Of a stretch of DNA of 64,000 nucleotides, positions 16,919 through 25,893 are shown piece by piece. The notes beneath the pieces are model-generated. The model ran no database searches. It was not told the origin of the DNA and worked only from the letters and a program-made list of their open reading frames with translations. Position 1 is the stretch's first letter, and each line of letters begins with the position of its first letter. A program made the translations under genes and the position numbers. The DNA lies in contig NZ_LT906480.1 in the NCBI RefSeq assembly GCF_900186865.1, positions 4,420,001-4,484,000 of the forward strand. The letters are read 5' to 3'. Source of the stretch: Stenotrophomonas maltophilia (GTDB lineage Bacteria; Pseudomonadota; Gammaproteobacteria; Xanthomonadales; Xanthomonadaceae).

Positions 16919-19287
16919 AGACTCTGTTTGCGCGTGGCGCCGCCCTGTGCGCCCTGATGTGGCTCTCGCTGCCCGCCTTCGCCCTGGATGAGAAGGACCT
17001 GCTGCCGGTGGACCAGGCGTTCGCGCTGACCGCCAGTGCCCCCGAACGGGGCCAGGTGCAGCTGCAGTTCAAGATCGCGCCCCGCTATTACCTGTATCGC
17101 CACCGCACCAGCGTCAAGGCCGACCCGGCCTTCAACGCCGGCGCGCTGCAGATGCCCAAGGGCGACAAGCACCACGACGATTTCTTCGGCGAGGTCGAAA
17201 CCTATCGCGAGCGCCTGCAGGCCACCCTGCCCGGCACGCCGACCGAGGCCGCCGGCACCATCAGCCTGGAAGTGCGTTACCAGGGCTGCGCAGATGCCGG
17301 TGTCTGTTACCCGCCGCAGAAGCGCGTGGTGCAGGTCACCCTGCCCGGCAGCGGTGCACAGGCCGCGGCCCCTGCCGCGCGCGCCGGTGCGGCCAGTCCG
17401 TTCAACAACCCGCTGGCCGGTGCCGGCAACAGCGGCGGCCTGCGCCTGCCAGGTGCGGCCAGCAACAGCCAGACGCTGCCGCTGCCGTCGGAGCAGGCGT
17501 TCGGCTTCGATGCCATCGCCAGCGACGGCAACACCCTGCTGCTGCGCTTCAGTCCGGCACCGGGCTACTACCTGTATCGCGACCGCACCTCGCTGAAGCT
17601 GGAAGGCAGCACCGGCGTGCAGGCCGGCACGCCGCGCTGGCCAGCCGCGCAGTCGCATCGCGACGAGCACTTCGGCGATGTCTCGGTGTACTTCAACCAG
17701 GTGGAAGTGCCGCTGCCGTTGCGGCGCACGGTTGCCGACGCGGTTGACGGCACCCTCGTGGTGACCTTCCAGGGCTGCCAGACCGATGGCATCTGCTACC
17801 CGCCAATGACCCGCCGGGTGAAGCTGTCGATACCGGCCGGCAAGGTCAGCGCCAGCGCCGACCAGGCACCGCCGCGCAACGAGGTAATCAGCCCGTTGGC
17901 TGCGGCGCCACGCGAAGGCGCCAACGGCGCCCCCCTGCGCCTGCTGCCGACGGTGCCCAATACGGATGCCGCCCCCCCGGCCGTCGCAGGCACCGTGGAC
18001 GGCAATGAATTCGCCGCCGATGCGCGCGGTGACAACGCGCTGCGTACGCGCCCGCCGGCGACCACACCGAACCCGGACCGTTCGTTCGTCTGGGTGCTGC
18101 TGCTGGCGCTGGCCGGCGGCCTGGTGTTGAACCTGATGCCCTGCGTGCTGCCGATCCTGTCGCTGAAGGTCCTGAGCCTGGCGCAAAGTGGCGAAAGCCC
18201 GCAGCGCGCACGCAGCCACGCGCTCTGGTACACCTTGGGCGTGCTGGTCGCATTCGCGGTGATCGGTGCGTTGATGGTGGGCCTGCGCGCAATCGGCAAC
18301 GCCGTCGGCATCGGCTTCCAGCTGCAGCACCCGGGCGTGGTGGCGGCGCTGGGCTACATCATGTTCGCGGTAGGCCTGAGCCTGTCCGGCGTGTTCACCC
18401 TGGGCGGCGGCATCGGCAACCTGGGCCAGTCGCTGGCCAGCCGCAGCGGCCCGGCCGGTGACTTCTTCACCGGTGCGCTGGCCTGCGTGGTCGGCAGTGC
18501 CTGCGTCGGCCCGTTCATGGGTGGCGCGATCGCCTACGCGTTCATTGCCCCGCCGCTGAAGGCGATGACCGTGTTCCTGTTCCTCGGCCTGGGCCTGGCG
18601 CTGCCGTTCCTGCTGATCGGCTTCGTGCCGGCGCTGGCGCGCCGCCTGCCCAAGCCCGGCCCGTGGATGGAAACGCTCAAGCACGTGCTGGCCTTCCCGA
18701 TGTACGCCACCGCGCTGTGGCTGCTGTGGGTGCTGGGCAAGCAGCGCGGCGTGGACGGCATGGCGCTGGTGCTGGGTGGCCTGTTGCTGTTCGCCTTCGG
18801 CCTGTGGCTGTTCGAGCGCAACCGCTGGACCGGTTCGCGTGCAGTAACCCTGCTCGGCGTGCTGCTGGCGATCAGCGCATTGGTACCGGCCTGGGGCGTG
18901 ACCCAGCTGGCAGCGCCGGCTCGCGCCGCACAGGCCGCCAGCGACAACGTGGTGGAGTATTCGCCGCAGTTGCTGGACCGCCTGCGCGCCGACAACCGCG
19001 TGGTGTTCGTCAACATGACCGCCGACTGGTGCGTGAGCTGCAAGGCCAACGAGCGTGCCGTGCTGTCGCGGCCGGAGTTCAAGGACCTGCTCAAGCGCAC
19101 CAACGCGGTGTACATGCGCGGTGACTACACCAACGTCGATCCGCAGATCACCACGTTCCTGGAAGAGCACAAAGCCGTCGGCGTGCCGCTGTACGTGGTG
19201 TACGGCCCCGGCGCACCGCCGACCGTGCTGCCGACCCTGCTGACCCAGGCGGTGGTGGAGGAAGCGCTGCTGCGCACCGCACGATGA
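16915..19287 (+). CDS. dsbD: Thiol:disulfide interchange protein DsbD with duplicated N-terminal domain
   Basis: A 790-residue inner-membrane reductase that carries electrons from cytoplasmic thioredoxin to periplasmic thiol proteins. After a signal peptide, two DsbD-alpha-type domains follow each other: Cys125/Cys131 (QGCADAGVCYPP) and Cys288/Cys294 (QGCQTDGICYPP). The transmembrane domain has its Cys pair in NLMPCVLPILSLKVL and GSACVGPFMGG. A thioredoxin-like C-terminal domain has WCVSCKANE. E. coli DsbD (565 residues) has one alpha domain; this one is about 225 residues longer. The start is TTG 16915, overlapping the cutA stop. Upstream cutA and downstream tlpA are coupled to it. Confidence 0.96.
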   Translation: MKTLFARGAALCALMWLSLPAFALDEKDLLPVDQAFALTASAPERGQVQLQFKIAPRYYLYRHRTSVKADPAFNAGALQMPKGDKHHDDFFGEVETYRERLQATLPGTPTEAAGTISLEVRYQGCADAGVCYPPQKRVVQVTLPGSGAQAAAPAARAGAASPFNNPLAGAGNSGGLRLPGAASNSQTLPLPSEQAFGFDAIASDGNTLLLRFSPAPGYYLYRDRTSLKLEGSTGVQAGTPRWPAAQSHRDEHFGDVSVYFNQVEVPLPLRRTVADAVDGTLVVTFQGCQTDGICYPPMTRRVKLSIPAGKVSASADQAPPRNEVISPLAAAPREGANGAPLRLLPTVPNTDAAPPAVAGTVDGNEFAADARGDNALRTRPPATTPNPDRSFVWVLLLALAGGLVLNLMPCVLPILSLKVLSLAQSGESPQRARSHALWYTLGVLVAFAVIGALMVGLRAIGNAVGIGFQLQHPGVVAALGYIMFAVGLSLSGVFTLGGGIGNLGQSLASRSGPAGDFFTGALACVVGSACVGPFMGGAIAYAFIAPPLKAMTVFLFLGLGLALPFLLIGFVPALARRLPKPGPWMETLKHVLAFPMYATALWLLWVLGKQRGVDGMALVLGGLLLFAFGLWLFERNRWTGSRAVTLLGVLLAISALVPAWGVTQLAAPARAAQAASDNVVEYSPQLLDRLRADNRVVFVNMTADWCVSCKANERAVLSRPEFKDLLKRTNAVYMRGDYTNVDPQITTFLEEHKAVGVPLYVVYGPGAPPTVLPTLLTQAVVEEALLRTAR

Positions 19288-19847
19288 AGTGGCAACGGCC
19301 AGCGCTGCTGTGGACAGCGGTGCTGGCCGCCGGCCTTGGCCTGTGGGCCGGGCATCGATTGGCTCCTGCGCCGGTTGCGCCTGAGGCCATGCCAGCGGCG
19401 CCTGCTGTGGCGGCTGCGGCACCTGCCCTGCAGGTCGGCGACAGCCTGCCCGCGCTGTCGCTGCCCGATCTTGAAGGCCGGCCGCTGGACCTGCGCCAGC
19501 ACGCTGGCGGTCGCCCGCTGTTGATCAATGTCTGGGCCAGCTGGTGCGCGCCCTGCGTGGAAGAAATGCCGGAACTGGCGCGTTTCGCACATATCCAGGG
19601 CGAGCGCGGTGTGCAGGTGCTGGGACTGGCGCTGGATACGCCGGAGGACGTGCGCGGTTTCCTGCAGCGGGTACCGGTGGATTATCCGATCGTGATCGAG
19701 ACCCCGGGGCCGCGCGATGCCAGCGTGCAGCTGGGCAATACCCAGGGCCTGCTGCCCTACAGCGTGCTGTTCGATGCGCAGGGGCGGCTGGTGAAGGCCA
19801 AGCTGGGACCGTTCGCCCACGGCGAGATCGACAGCTGGGTGAAGTGA
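19284..19847 (+). CDS. TlpA/ResA-type thioredoxin-like protein
   Basis: A 187-residue membrane-anchored thioredoxin. Residues 9-22 form the N-terminal anchor, a Pro/Ala linker follows, then the AhpC/TSA-like fold with WASWCAPCVEEMPEL (Cys88-X-X-Cys91) and the cis-Pro region GLLPYSVLFD. Such proteins reduce periplasmic disulfides, for example in cytochrome c maturation, and take electrons from DsbD. The ATG overlaps the dsbD stop (ATGA), which strongly supports a functional pairing with that reductase. The family is clear, but the specific client protein is not. Confidence 0.9.
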   Translation: MKWQRPALLWTAVLAAGLGLWAGHRLAPAPVAPEAMPAAPAVAAAAPALQVGDSLPALSLPDLEGRPLDLRQHAGGRPLLINVWASWCAPCVEEMPELARFAHIQGERGVQVLGLALDTPEDVRGFLQRVPVDYPIVIETPGPRDASVQLGNTQGLLPYSVLFDAQGRLVKAKLGPFAHGEIDSWVK

Positions 19848-19857
19848 GGGTGTTTTT

Positions 19858-20444
19858 TGCAGGGCTTGCAGCCCTGCACCCTGCTCAATGCAACGGCAAC
19901 AGCCAAAGCCAAAGCGGGCATTCCGTGGGATGGCGGGGCGGTGTCGGAGTGCGGGGACGCTGCAAGTACGTCCCTGTAAGCTTGGCAGCCGCATCCATGC
20001 GGCTGACACCCCGCACTCCGACACCGCCCCGCCTCTGACAGATCTTCGCGGCTGTTGGTAGGTGTCGACCTTGGTCGACACATCTGTCAGATATCGATAT
20101 TCAGAACGGAATCAGACCCCGTGCCGACCAACGGTCGGCACCTACCAAAGCAGAACGCCGTTCCGACAGATCGCAGGAAACTGTCGAAGGCGGGGTGGGT
20201 CCGGTTGAGGGGGCGTGAGCCGCATGGATGCGGCGACCGAGCTTACATGGGTGAGGGCGCTTTGCTTGCGAAGCACTGCTTCGCAAGCGCCCGAACGCAC
20301 AGCCGCCAGCGGCTGGGCCGGGCCCCGGAGGGGGACTTGCAGCGTCCCCCTCAACCGGCCCCACCCCGCCAACCCACGGAAAGCCAGCTTTTGACGTTGA
20401 CGTTGCTCCGGCTTGTAGCGGGTGCAGGGCTGCAAAGCCCTGCA
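19858..20444. repeat. Nest of long inverted repeats in a 706-bp gene-free region
   Basis: There is no credible gene between tlpA and the PepSY gene. Two related repeat units face each other. Unit A has perfect 25-bp arms at 19932-19956 and 20009-20033. Unit B has 25-bp arms (24 matches) at 20189-20213 and 20346-20370, with an extra internal hairpin at 20255-20292. Each unit contains a GCCGCAT..ATGCGGC core and a CTTGCAGCGTC/GACGCTGCAAG box. Outer palindromes (TGCAGGGC..GCCCTGCA) lie at 19858-19878 and 20423-20444. GTAG-headed repeats lie at 20058-20081 and 20121-20145 in the middle. Confidence 0.85.
20058..20145. repeat. Facing pair of SMAG-type repeats
   Basis: GTAGGTGTCGACCTTGGTCGAC (20058-20081) is followed by GTGCCGACCAACGGTCGGCAC with CTAC at its end (to 20145), two repeats in opposite orientation between the large inverted repeat units. 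Confidence 0.75.
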
Positions 20445-20488
20445 ACAAAACCCTCCTTGACCGTAGCCCGTCCGCCACGGAGAATTCC

Positions 20489-20511
20489 GCGACTAATTCT
20501 CATTTGCTGTT
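20489..20511. promoter_or_regulatory. Candidate Fur box before the PepSY-flavodoxin gene
   Basis: The minus strand reads GCAAATGAGAATTAGTC; AATGAGAAT is the usual core of Fur sites. It lies about 50 nt before the ATG. The second half-site is weak, so this is only a candidate. Confidence 0.4.
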
Positions 20512-20553
20512 GCGCAGGATGCGGGCGGCAGCCTTCCAGGCCCTCCTCCTTCC

Positions 20554-23076
20554 ATGTTCAAGAACGTCCTGTTCCAACTGCACTGGCTGCTGGGCATCAC
20601 CGCCGGTGCCGTATTGGCCGTGATGGGCCTCAGCGGCGCCGTGCTGTCCTTCGAGGACGAGCTGCTGCGCGCGGCCAACCCCGGCTTCGCCGAAATCGCC
20701 GAGCACCATGCCGACGGCCAGCTTCCGCTTGAACTCAGCGAGCTGGTGCCGCTGCTGCAGGCCGGCAGTGATCGCCCCCTGCAACGCCTGCGCGTGGACG
20801 CCACCGGGCAGCGGCCCTCGGTGGCACGCTTCGCCGGTGGCAAGGAACACTGGGTCTACTTCGATCCGTACAGCGGCGAGCGATTCAGCGCCCTGCGTGG
20901 GCAGGCGTTCTTCGATTTCGTCGAGGACCTGCATCGCCACCTCGCCGCCGGCGAGCGCGGCAAATGGATCACCGGCAGCTGCGCCATCGCGCTGCTGTTC
21001 TTCACCCTGTCCGGCCTTTACCTGCGCTGGCCGCGACGCTGGTGGCACTGGCGCAGCTGGCTGGCGGTGGAATGGAAACGCAGCGGCCGTGGCTTCCTGT
21101 GGAGCCTGCACTCGGTGGTCGGTACCTGGGTTCTGCTGATCTACCTGATGAGTGCGCTGACCGGGCTGTGGTGGTCCTTCGACTGGTATCGCAGTGCCGC
21201 CAACACCCTGCTGGGCGTCGCACCGGCCGCCAAGCACAAGGTCGCCACCGGTGCCGCCCTGAACCTGGAGCGCATCGAAGCCACGCTGTATGCACTGCCC
21301 GGCGTGCGCACCGGCTACATCGACCTGCGCCTGCCGGAGAAGCCCGGGCAGGCACTGAATGTGCGCGTGATGGCCGGTGATCCGTCGCAGCGCGGCGGCC
21401 AGCATGACCGCGCGCATGATCTGCTGCAGCTGGACCCGGGCACTGGTGCCACGCTCGATGCCCGACCCTACGCGCGCCAGGGCGCCGGCGCGCAGCTGGC
21501 CACCAGCGTGTTCGCGCTGCACTCGGGCAGCTACTTCGGCGTGCCCGGGCGTGTCGTGGTGATGCTCAGCAGTTTGGGCATGAGCCTGTTCTTCATCACC
21601 GGCTGGATGCTCTACCTGGACCGGCGCCGCAGCCAGCGCGCCGCGCGTGGCCTGCGCCAGTCGCTGCCAGCAACGCCTGCCGATGGCGGTGGCACGCCGT
21701 GGCTGGTGGTGCATGCCAGCCAGAGCGGGCTGGGCGAACAACTCGCATGGCGCGCAGCCGCGCAGCTGCAGGCGTCCGGTCATGCGGTGCAGGTGCTGCC
21801 ATTGGCCCGGGTCGATGCCACGCAGCTCGCGCGCACTGCGCAGGCATTGTTCGTGCTGAGCACCTTCGGCGATGGCGAGCCGCCGGATGCGGCACGGGGC
21901 GCTGCGCGGCGGCTGCTGGCACAAGCGCCCGATCTGTCGGGCCTGCAGTTCGGCCTGCTCGCCCTGGGTGACCGCCAGTACCCGCATTACTGCGGCTTTG
22001 GCCGCCAATTCGATGGCTGGCTGCTGGGCAACGGCGCACGTGCGCTGTTCGAGCGCATCGATGTCGATGCCGCCGCGATACCGGCGCTGCGCCAGTGGCA
22101 GCAACATCTCGGCGCACTGACCGGCATCGCCACCGATGACAGCGTGTTGCCGGCCGCGACGCAGATGCACGAGTGGCGCCTGCTCGGCCGTGACCGCCTC
22201 AATCCAGGCAGCGTGGGCGGCGCCATCTGGCGCATCCGTCTTGCGCCACCGGCCGACGCGCAATGGCAAGCGGGCGACATCCTGCACGTCGCGCCCCGCC
22301 ACAACGCGCGGCACGCCGCTGCGGTGCTGAAGGCACATGGGCTGGATCCCCAGCAGCCGTTGCTGATTGACGGCCAGCCGCGCACGCTGTTGGCGCTGGC
22401 CAGCGAGCGCGAGCTGCCCGATGCCGATGCTGCGCTGGCGGTGCAGGATGCGTGCCTCTGGCTGGCAGGGCTGCCACTGCTGCCGGGGCGCGAGTACTCC
22501 ATCGCATCCTGTACGGATGACGGTGCGGTCGAACTGGTGGTGCGGCTGGTCCATGACGAAACCGGACGCACCGGCCTGGGATCGGGCTGGCTGTCGCTGC
22601 ATGCGCCGGTTGGTGCCAGCATCGTGGCCCGCGTGCACCGCAACCCCGGTTTCCATCGCGTTGGCGGTGCGCCGATGGTGCTGATCGGCAATGGCACCGG
22701 CATCGCGGGCCTGCGCAGCCTGCTGCGCGAAGCCGCGCATGCAGGTGAGCACGGGCACTGGCTGCTGTTCGGCGAACGCGAGCGCGCGCACGACTTCCTG
22801 TTCGCCGATGAGATCGAAGCGTGGCAGGCCGACGGCCATCTCGCGCGGGTGGACCTGGCGTTCTCGCGCGATGGTGAGGGCGGCTATGTGCAGGATCGCC
22901 TGCGTGCAGCAGCCGATGCCCTGCGCGACTGGATGCAGCGTGGTGCGGTCATCCACGTCTGCGGTTCGCTGCTGGGCATGGCCGAAGGCGTGGACCAGGT
23001 GCTGCGCGAAGCACTGGGTGATGAAGAAGTGGAAACGCTGCTGGAGACCGGGCGCTACCGTCGCGACGTGTATTGA
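20554..23076 (+). CDS. PepSY-TM/flavodoxin/FAD-NADP reductase fusion (iron-siderophore reductase-like)
   Basis: An 840-residue membrane flavoprotein. Residues 1-360 are a PepSY-associated membrane unit with transmembrane segments at about 8-32, 140-160, 187-209 and 334-356. Residues about 382-530 form a flavodoxin-like FMN domain (WLVVHASQSGLGEQLAWRAA, FVLSTFGDGEPPDAA). Residues about 545-840 are a CysJ/FNR-like module with FAD site REYSIASC, NADP site VLIGNGTGIAG and the terminal RYRRDVY typical of CysJ. Such fusions are annotated as sulfite reductase subunit alpha, but the PepSY part and a possible Fur box suggest reduction of ferric chelates across the inner membrane. That role is inferred. 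Confidence 0.85.
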   Translation: MFKNVLFQLHWLLGITAGAVLAVMGLSGAVLSFEDELLRAANPGFAEIAEHHADGQLPLELSELVPLLQAGSDRPLQRLRVDATGQRPSVARFAGGKEHWVYFDPYSGERFSALRGQAFFDFVEDLHRHLAAGERGKWITGSCAIALLFFTLSGLYLRWPRRWWHWRSWLAVEWKRSGRGFLWSLHSVVGTWVLLIYLMSALTGLWWSFDWYRSAANTLLGVAPAAKHKVATGAALNLERIEATLYALPGVRTGYIDLRLPEKPGQALNVRVMAGDPSQRGGQHDRAHDLLQLDPGTGATLDARPYARQGAGAQLATSVFALHSGSYFGVPGRVVVMLSSLGMSLFFITGWMLYLDRRRSQRAARGLRQSLPATPADGGGTPWLVVHASQSGLGEQLAWRAAAQLQASGHAVQVLPLARVDATQLARTAQALFVLSTFGDGEPPDAARGAARRLLAQAPDLSGLQFGLLALGDRQYPHYCGFGRQFDGWLLGNGARALFERIDVDAAAIPALRQWQQHLGALTGIATDDSVLPAATQMHEWRLLGRDRLNPGSVGGAIWRIRLAPPADAQWQAGDILHVAPRHNARHAAAVLKAHGLDPQQPLLIDGQPRTLLALASERELPDADAALAVQDACLWLAGLPLLPGREYSIASCTDDGAVELVVRLVHDETGRTGLGSGWLSLHAPVGASIVARVHRNPGFHRVGGAPMVLIGNGTGIAGLRSLLREAAHAGEHGHWLLFGERERAHDFLFADEIEAWQADGHLARVDLAFSRDGEGGYVQDRLRAAADALRDWMQRGAVIHVCGSLLGMAEGVDQVLREALGDEEVETLLETGRYRRDVY

Positions 23077-23085
23077 GCCACAAGG

Positions 23086-23144
23086 GTAGTACCGGCCGCG
23101 GGCCGGCATGATCAGGGGCGTGCCGGCCAGCGGCCGGCATACCG
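23086..23144. repeat. Facing pair of SMAG-type repeats
   Basis: GTAGTACCGGCCGCGGGCCGGCA at 23086-23109 and its inverted partner TGCCGGCCAGCGGCCGGCATACC at 23121-23144 lie between two convergent genes. The pair can form one long cruciform and may act in termination or mRNA stability. Confidence 0.8.
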
Positions 23145-23152
23145 GAGCACGA

Positions 23153-25690
23153 TCAGGCCGCAGCGCGCGCCTGTGGCATCGACTGCAACTGGAACGCGCC
23201 CACCGCTTCGGTCAGCGCGTGTACCTGCGCCTGCATCTGCGCGGTGGAGGCACCAGCCTCTTCCACCAGGCTGGCGTTGCGCTGGGTGCTGGCTTCCATC
23301 TGCACGATGGTCTGCTTCACCTGCGCGATGCCGGCATGCTGGTCCTGCGATGCACTGCGGATACCGGCCAGCAGCTCGGCCAGCTGCTGCACGCTGCCAA
23401 CGATCTCGCCCATCGTGATGCCCGCCTGCTCGGCCTGCTGGTTGCCCTGGCCAACACGCGCCACCGAATCCTCGATCAGTCCTTTGATCTGCTTGGCCGC
23501 TTCGGCACTGCGCTGGGCCAGCAGGCGCACTTCCGCAGCCACCACGGCGAAGCTGCGGCCCTGCTCACCTGCGCGCGCGGCTTCCACCGCGGCATTCAGC
23601 GCGAGGATGTTGGTCTGGAAAGCGATGCCATCGATCAGCTGGGTGATGTCGCCGATCCGCCGCGAGGCCTCGCTGATGCCATGCATGGTCGCGACCACCT
23701 GGCCGACGGCCTCGCCACCGCGCTGGGCCACCGCGGCCGCCCCCTGCACCAGGGCATCGGCGCGGCCCGCGGCATCGGCATTGCGGCCAACGGTGTCGGT
23801 CAACTCGTGCATCGACGCTGCCGTCTCTTCCAGGTTGGCCGCCTGCTGTTCGGTACGCTGCGACAGATCATGGTGCCCGGCAACGATCTCACCAACGCCG
23901 GTGTCGAGGCTGGACGTCGCCTGCTGGATGCGGGTGACGATGCGGCCCAGTTGCGCGACCGTGGCGTTGGCATCGTCGCGCATGCGTGCGAACACGCCCT
24001 GCAGCTCACCTTCCATGCGCACGCTGAGGTCACCACGGGCCAGCGCCGCCAGAAGCGCCTGCAGATCGCCGAGGTTGGTCTCGAAGGTCGCCAGCAGGCG
24101 GTTGATGCTTGTCGACAACGTGCGCACGAAGCCCTGTTTTCCCTCCAGCGCGATGCGGCCGTGCAGGTCGCCATGTGCGGCGGCGTCGACCAGTGCTGCC
24201 ACTTCGGTTTCCAGCAGCGTTTCCAGCGCGCGGCTGCGCCACTCCACTGCCACGCCGAGGAAATGCCCTTCGTCGGTGATGGCATTGGCGATCAACTGGT
24301 AGCGGACGCCGGCATGACCGATCTCGCGCTCCTCGCGCTGGCGCACGCCAGCCAGGCTGGCCAGTGCCGGATGCAGGCGTACCGCATCGCTCCCCACCAG
24401 ATCTTCAAGCCGGAGTGCAAGCTGCTCCAGCAGCGCCGGATTGGCGTACGCCACCAAGCCTTCGGCATCGATCACCATCAAGCCGGCCTGTGCGCTGTCC
24501 AATGCCTGGCGCACGCGGGTGTTGCCGCGGGCCACCGCACGCTCGGTCTCGATGCGCGCGCGCAGGCGCTGCTGCATGTCGACCAGGCGCTGGGCCAGCT
24601 GGCCGATTTCATCGTTGGCGTTGTAGACGCGCAGGGTGGTGTCGAGGCGGTCGTCGGCGATGTCGCTGGCGAAACGCAGGGTGTCCTGGATCGGCTGGCG
24701 CACCGCACGCAGCACCAGCACCAGGCTGGTGATCAGCACGCCGGCCACCAGCAGCAGGGTCAGTGCGAACAGCACGCTCATGGTGCGCGCGCAGGCCTGC
24801 TGGCGTGCCTGCGCCCCGGCCAGCGCCGCCACCTGTGCCTGCTGGAATGCGGCCAACGCCGGCGCTACGCCCGTGGCGGTATCCAGCAGCGACTGCGCTT
24901 CCACATCCAGGCCGACGCGGGCAGCGGTATACCCCAGCAGTGCGGCCTGATACGCCTCCATCCCGGTGCGCAGGGTGTCCTGCACATCCGCAGGCAGGCC
25001 CGCCAGCGCGAGGTCGAACGGCAGCTTCTCCTCGCTGGCGCGGTCGGCGTGGGTGGAATCACCGTCGAGCAGCAGCAGTGCCTCCTGCCTTCGCATCTTC
25101 TGCAGGGACAGCGCCAGCGCGGGCCGCTGCTGCACATCCACCTGCGCCTGCAGGGTGTCAGCGGCCTGCTGCAGCTGCGCGGCGAGGCCGGCATCACCAC
25201 GGCCCATCTCGTCGACCCGTTCGAACAGGGCGGCCACACCTTGCGAGAACGCGTCGGCAGCCTCGGTCAGCGCCTGCAGGGCCTTGCGCCGGCCAGCATC
25301 CATCGGCGTCGCGCGCAGCGCCTGCAGATCGGTCTGCAACGCCTTCTGCGTGGCCAACAGCTGCGCGCGGTCGGCATCATCGAAACTGCGTGCATACTGG
25401 GTCTGCAGGCGACGCGCTTCGGCCACCCGCGTGGACAGGCTGGCAGCCAGATCGCTGCCGCGCTGGTAACTGGCCTGGCTGCGCGCAGCCAGTGCGTTGG
25501 CATGGCCAGTCCAGGCGTAGACAGCAGCGATCGCCACCAGGCCCAGGCCGCAGATCCACAGTGTGGCCTTGAGCTTGTTGGCCACGCTGAGCCGATGTGG
25601 CTGCAGCCAGCGCAGCAGCCCGGGGGACGCCGAGTGCAACGCAGCAAGGCGCGTGCGCAGGGACCGGAGGTGGGGGACAACGGCCGACAT
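23153..25690 (-). CDS. Methyl-accepting chemotaxis protein with internal PAS domain
   Basis: An 845-residue chemoreceptor. Membrane helices lie at about 42-61 and 303-325 and flank a helical periplasmic sensor of about 240 residues ([20 protein letters not shown]..). A HAMP domain ([26 protein letters not shown]), a PAS-like segment ([27 protein letters not shown]) and a second HAMP-like stretch follow. The signalling hairpin has the invariant tip [26 protein letters not shown]. The C-terminus (PQARAAA) lacks a CheR-binding pentapeptide. It would signal to CheA/CheW encoded elsewhere; the ligand is unknown. Confidence 0.93.
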   Translation of the reverse strand: MSAVVPHLRSLRTRLAALHSASPGLLRWLQPHRLSVANKLKATLWICGLGLVAIAAVYAWTGHANALAARSQASYQRGSDLAASLSTRVAEARRLQTQYARSFDDADRAQLLATQKALQTDLQALRATPMDAGRRKALQALTEAADAFSQGVAALFERVDEMGRGDAGLAAQLQQAADTLQAQVDVQQRPALALSLQKMRRQEALLLLDGDSTHADRASEEKLPFDLALAGLPADVQDTLRTGMEAYQAALLGYTAARVGLDVEAQSLLDTATGVAPALAAFQQAQVAALAGAQARQQACARTMSVLFALTLLLVAGVLITSLVLVLRAVRQPIQDTLRFASDIADDRLDTTLRVYNANDEIGQLAQRLVDMQQRLRARIETERAVARGNTRVRQALDSAQAGLMVIDAEGLVAYANPALLEQLALRLEDLVGSDAVRLHPALASLAGVRQREEREIGHAGVRYQLIANAITDEGHFLGVAVEWRSRALETLLETEVAALVDAAAHGDLHGRIALEGKQGFVRTLSTSINRLLATFETNLGDLQALLAALARGDLSVRMEGELQGVFARMRDDANATVAQLGRIVTRIQQATSSLDTGVGEIVAGHHDLSQRTEQQAANLEETAASMHELTDTVGRNADAAGRADALVQGAAAVAQRGGEAVGQVVATMHGISEASRRIGDITQLIDGIAFQTNILALNAAVEAARAGEQGRSFAVVAAEVRLLAQRSAEAAKQIKGLIEDSVARVGQGNQQAEQAGITMGEIVGSVQQLAELLAGIRSASQDQHAGIAQVKQTIVQMEASTQRNASLVEEAGASTAQMQAQVHALTEAVGAFQLQSMPQARAAA

Positions 25691-25893
25691 GACAGACTCC
25701 AGGCGGAAGGACGCACCTGTATCGGCCGGATTCAGGACAACTTTAGCGCTTTCTTCGTCTGCGTCCCCCCATCGCTGGTGGACGCGGCCTTTGTACCGGG
25801 TGCAGGCGACGGAGGCATGACACGGCCGCCGCGCTTGACCTCAACCCCGGTTGGGGGAGCACAGTGGACCTCCCTCCCCCGCCCGGTGCCTCC

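Noticed and set aside
16714..19422. A 902-residue open frame on the minus strand over dsbD and cutA
   Set aside because: The translation is low in hydrophobic residues and rich in Gln/His/Arg/Ala, typical of the antisense of a GC-rich gene. The plus strand encodes a well-recognised DsbD with all motifs.
19858..20444. The repeat nest as a CRISPR array
   Set aside because: There are only two related units, in opposite orientation, without regular spacers or cas genes. The structure is palindromic.
20500..23109. An 869-residue minus-strand open frame over the PepSY-flavodoxin gene
   Set aside because: Antisense shadow. No family motif, and the composition is dominated by Gln, His and Arg. The plus strand has clear flavoprotein motifs.
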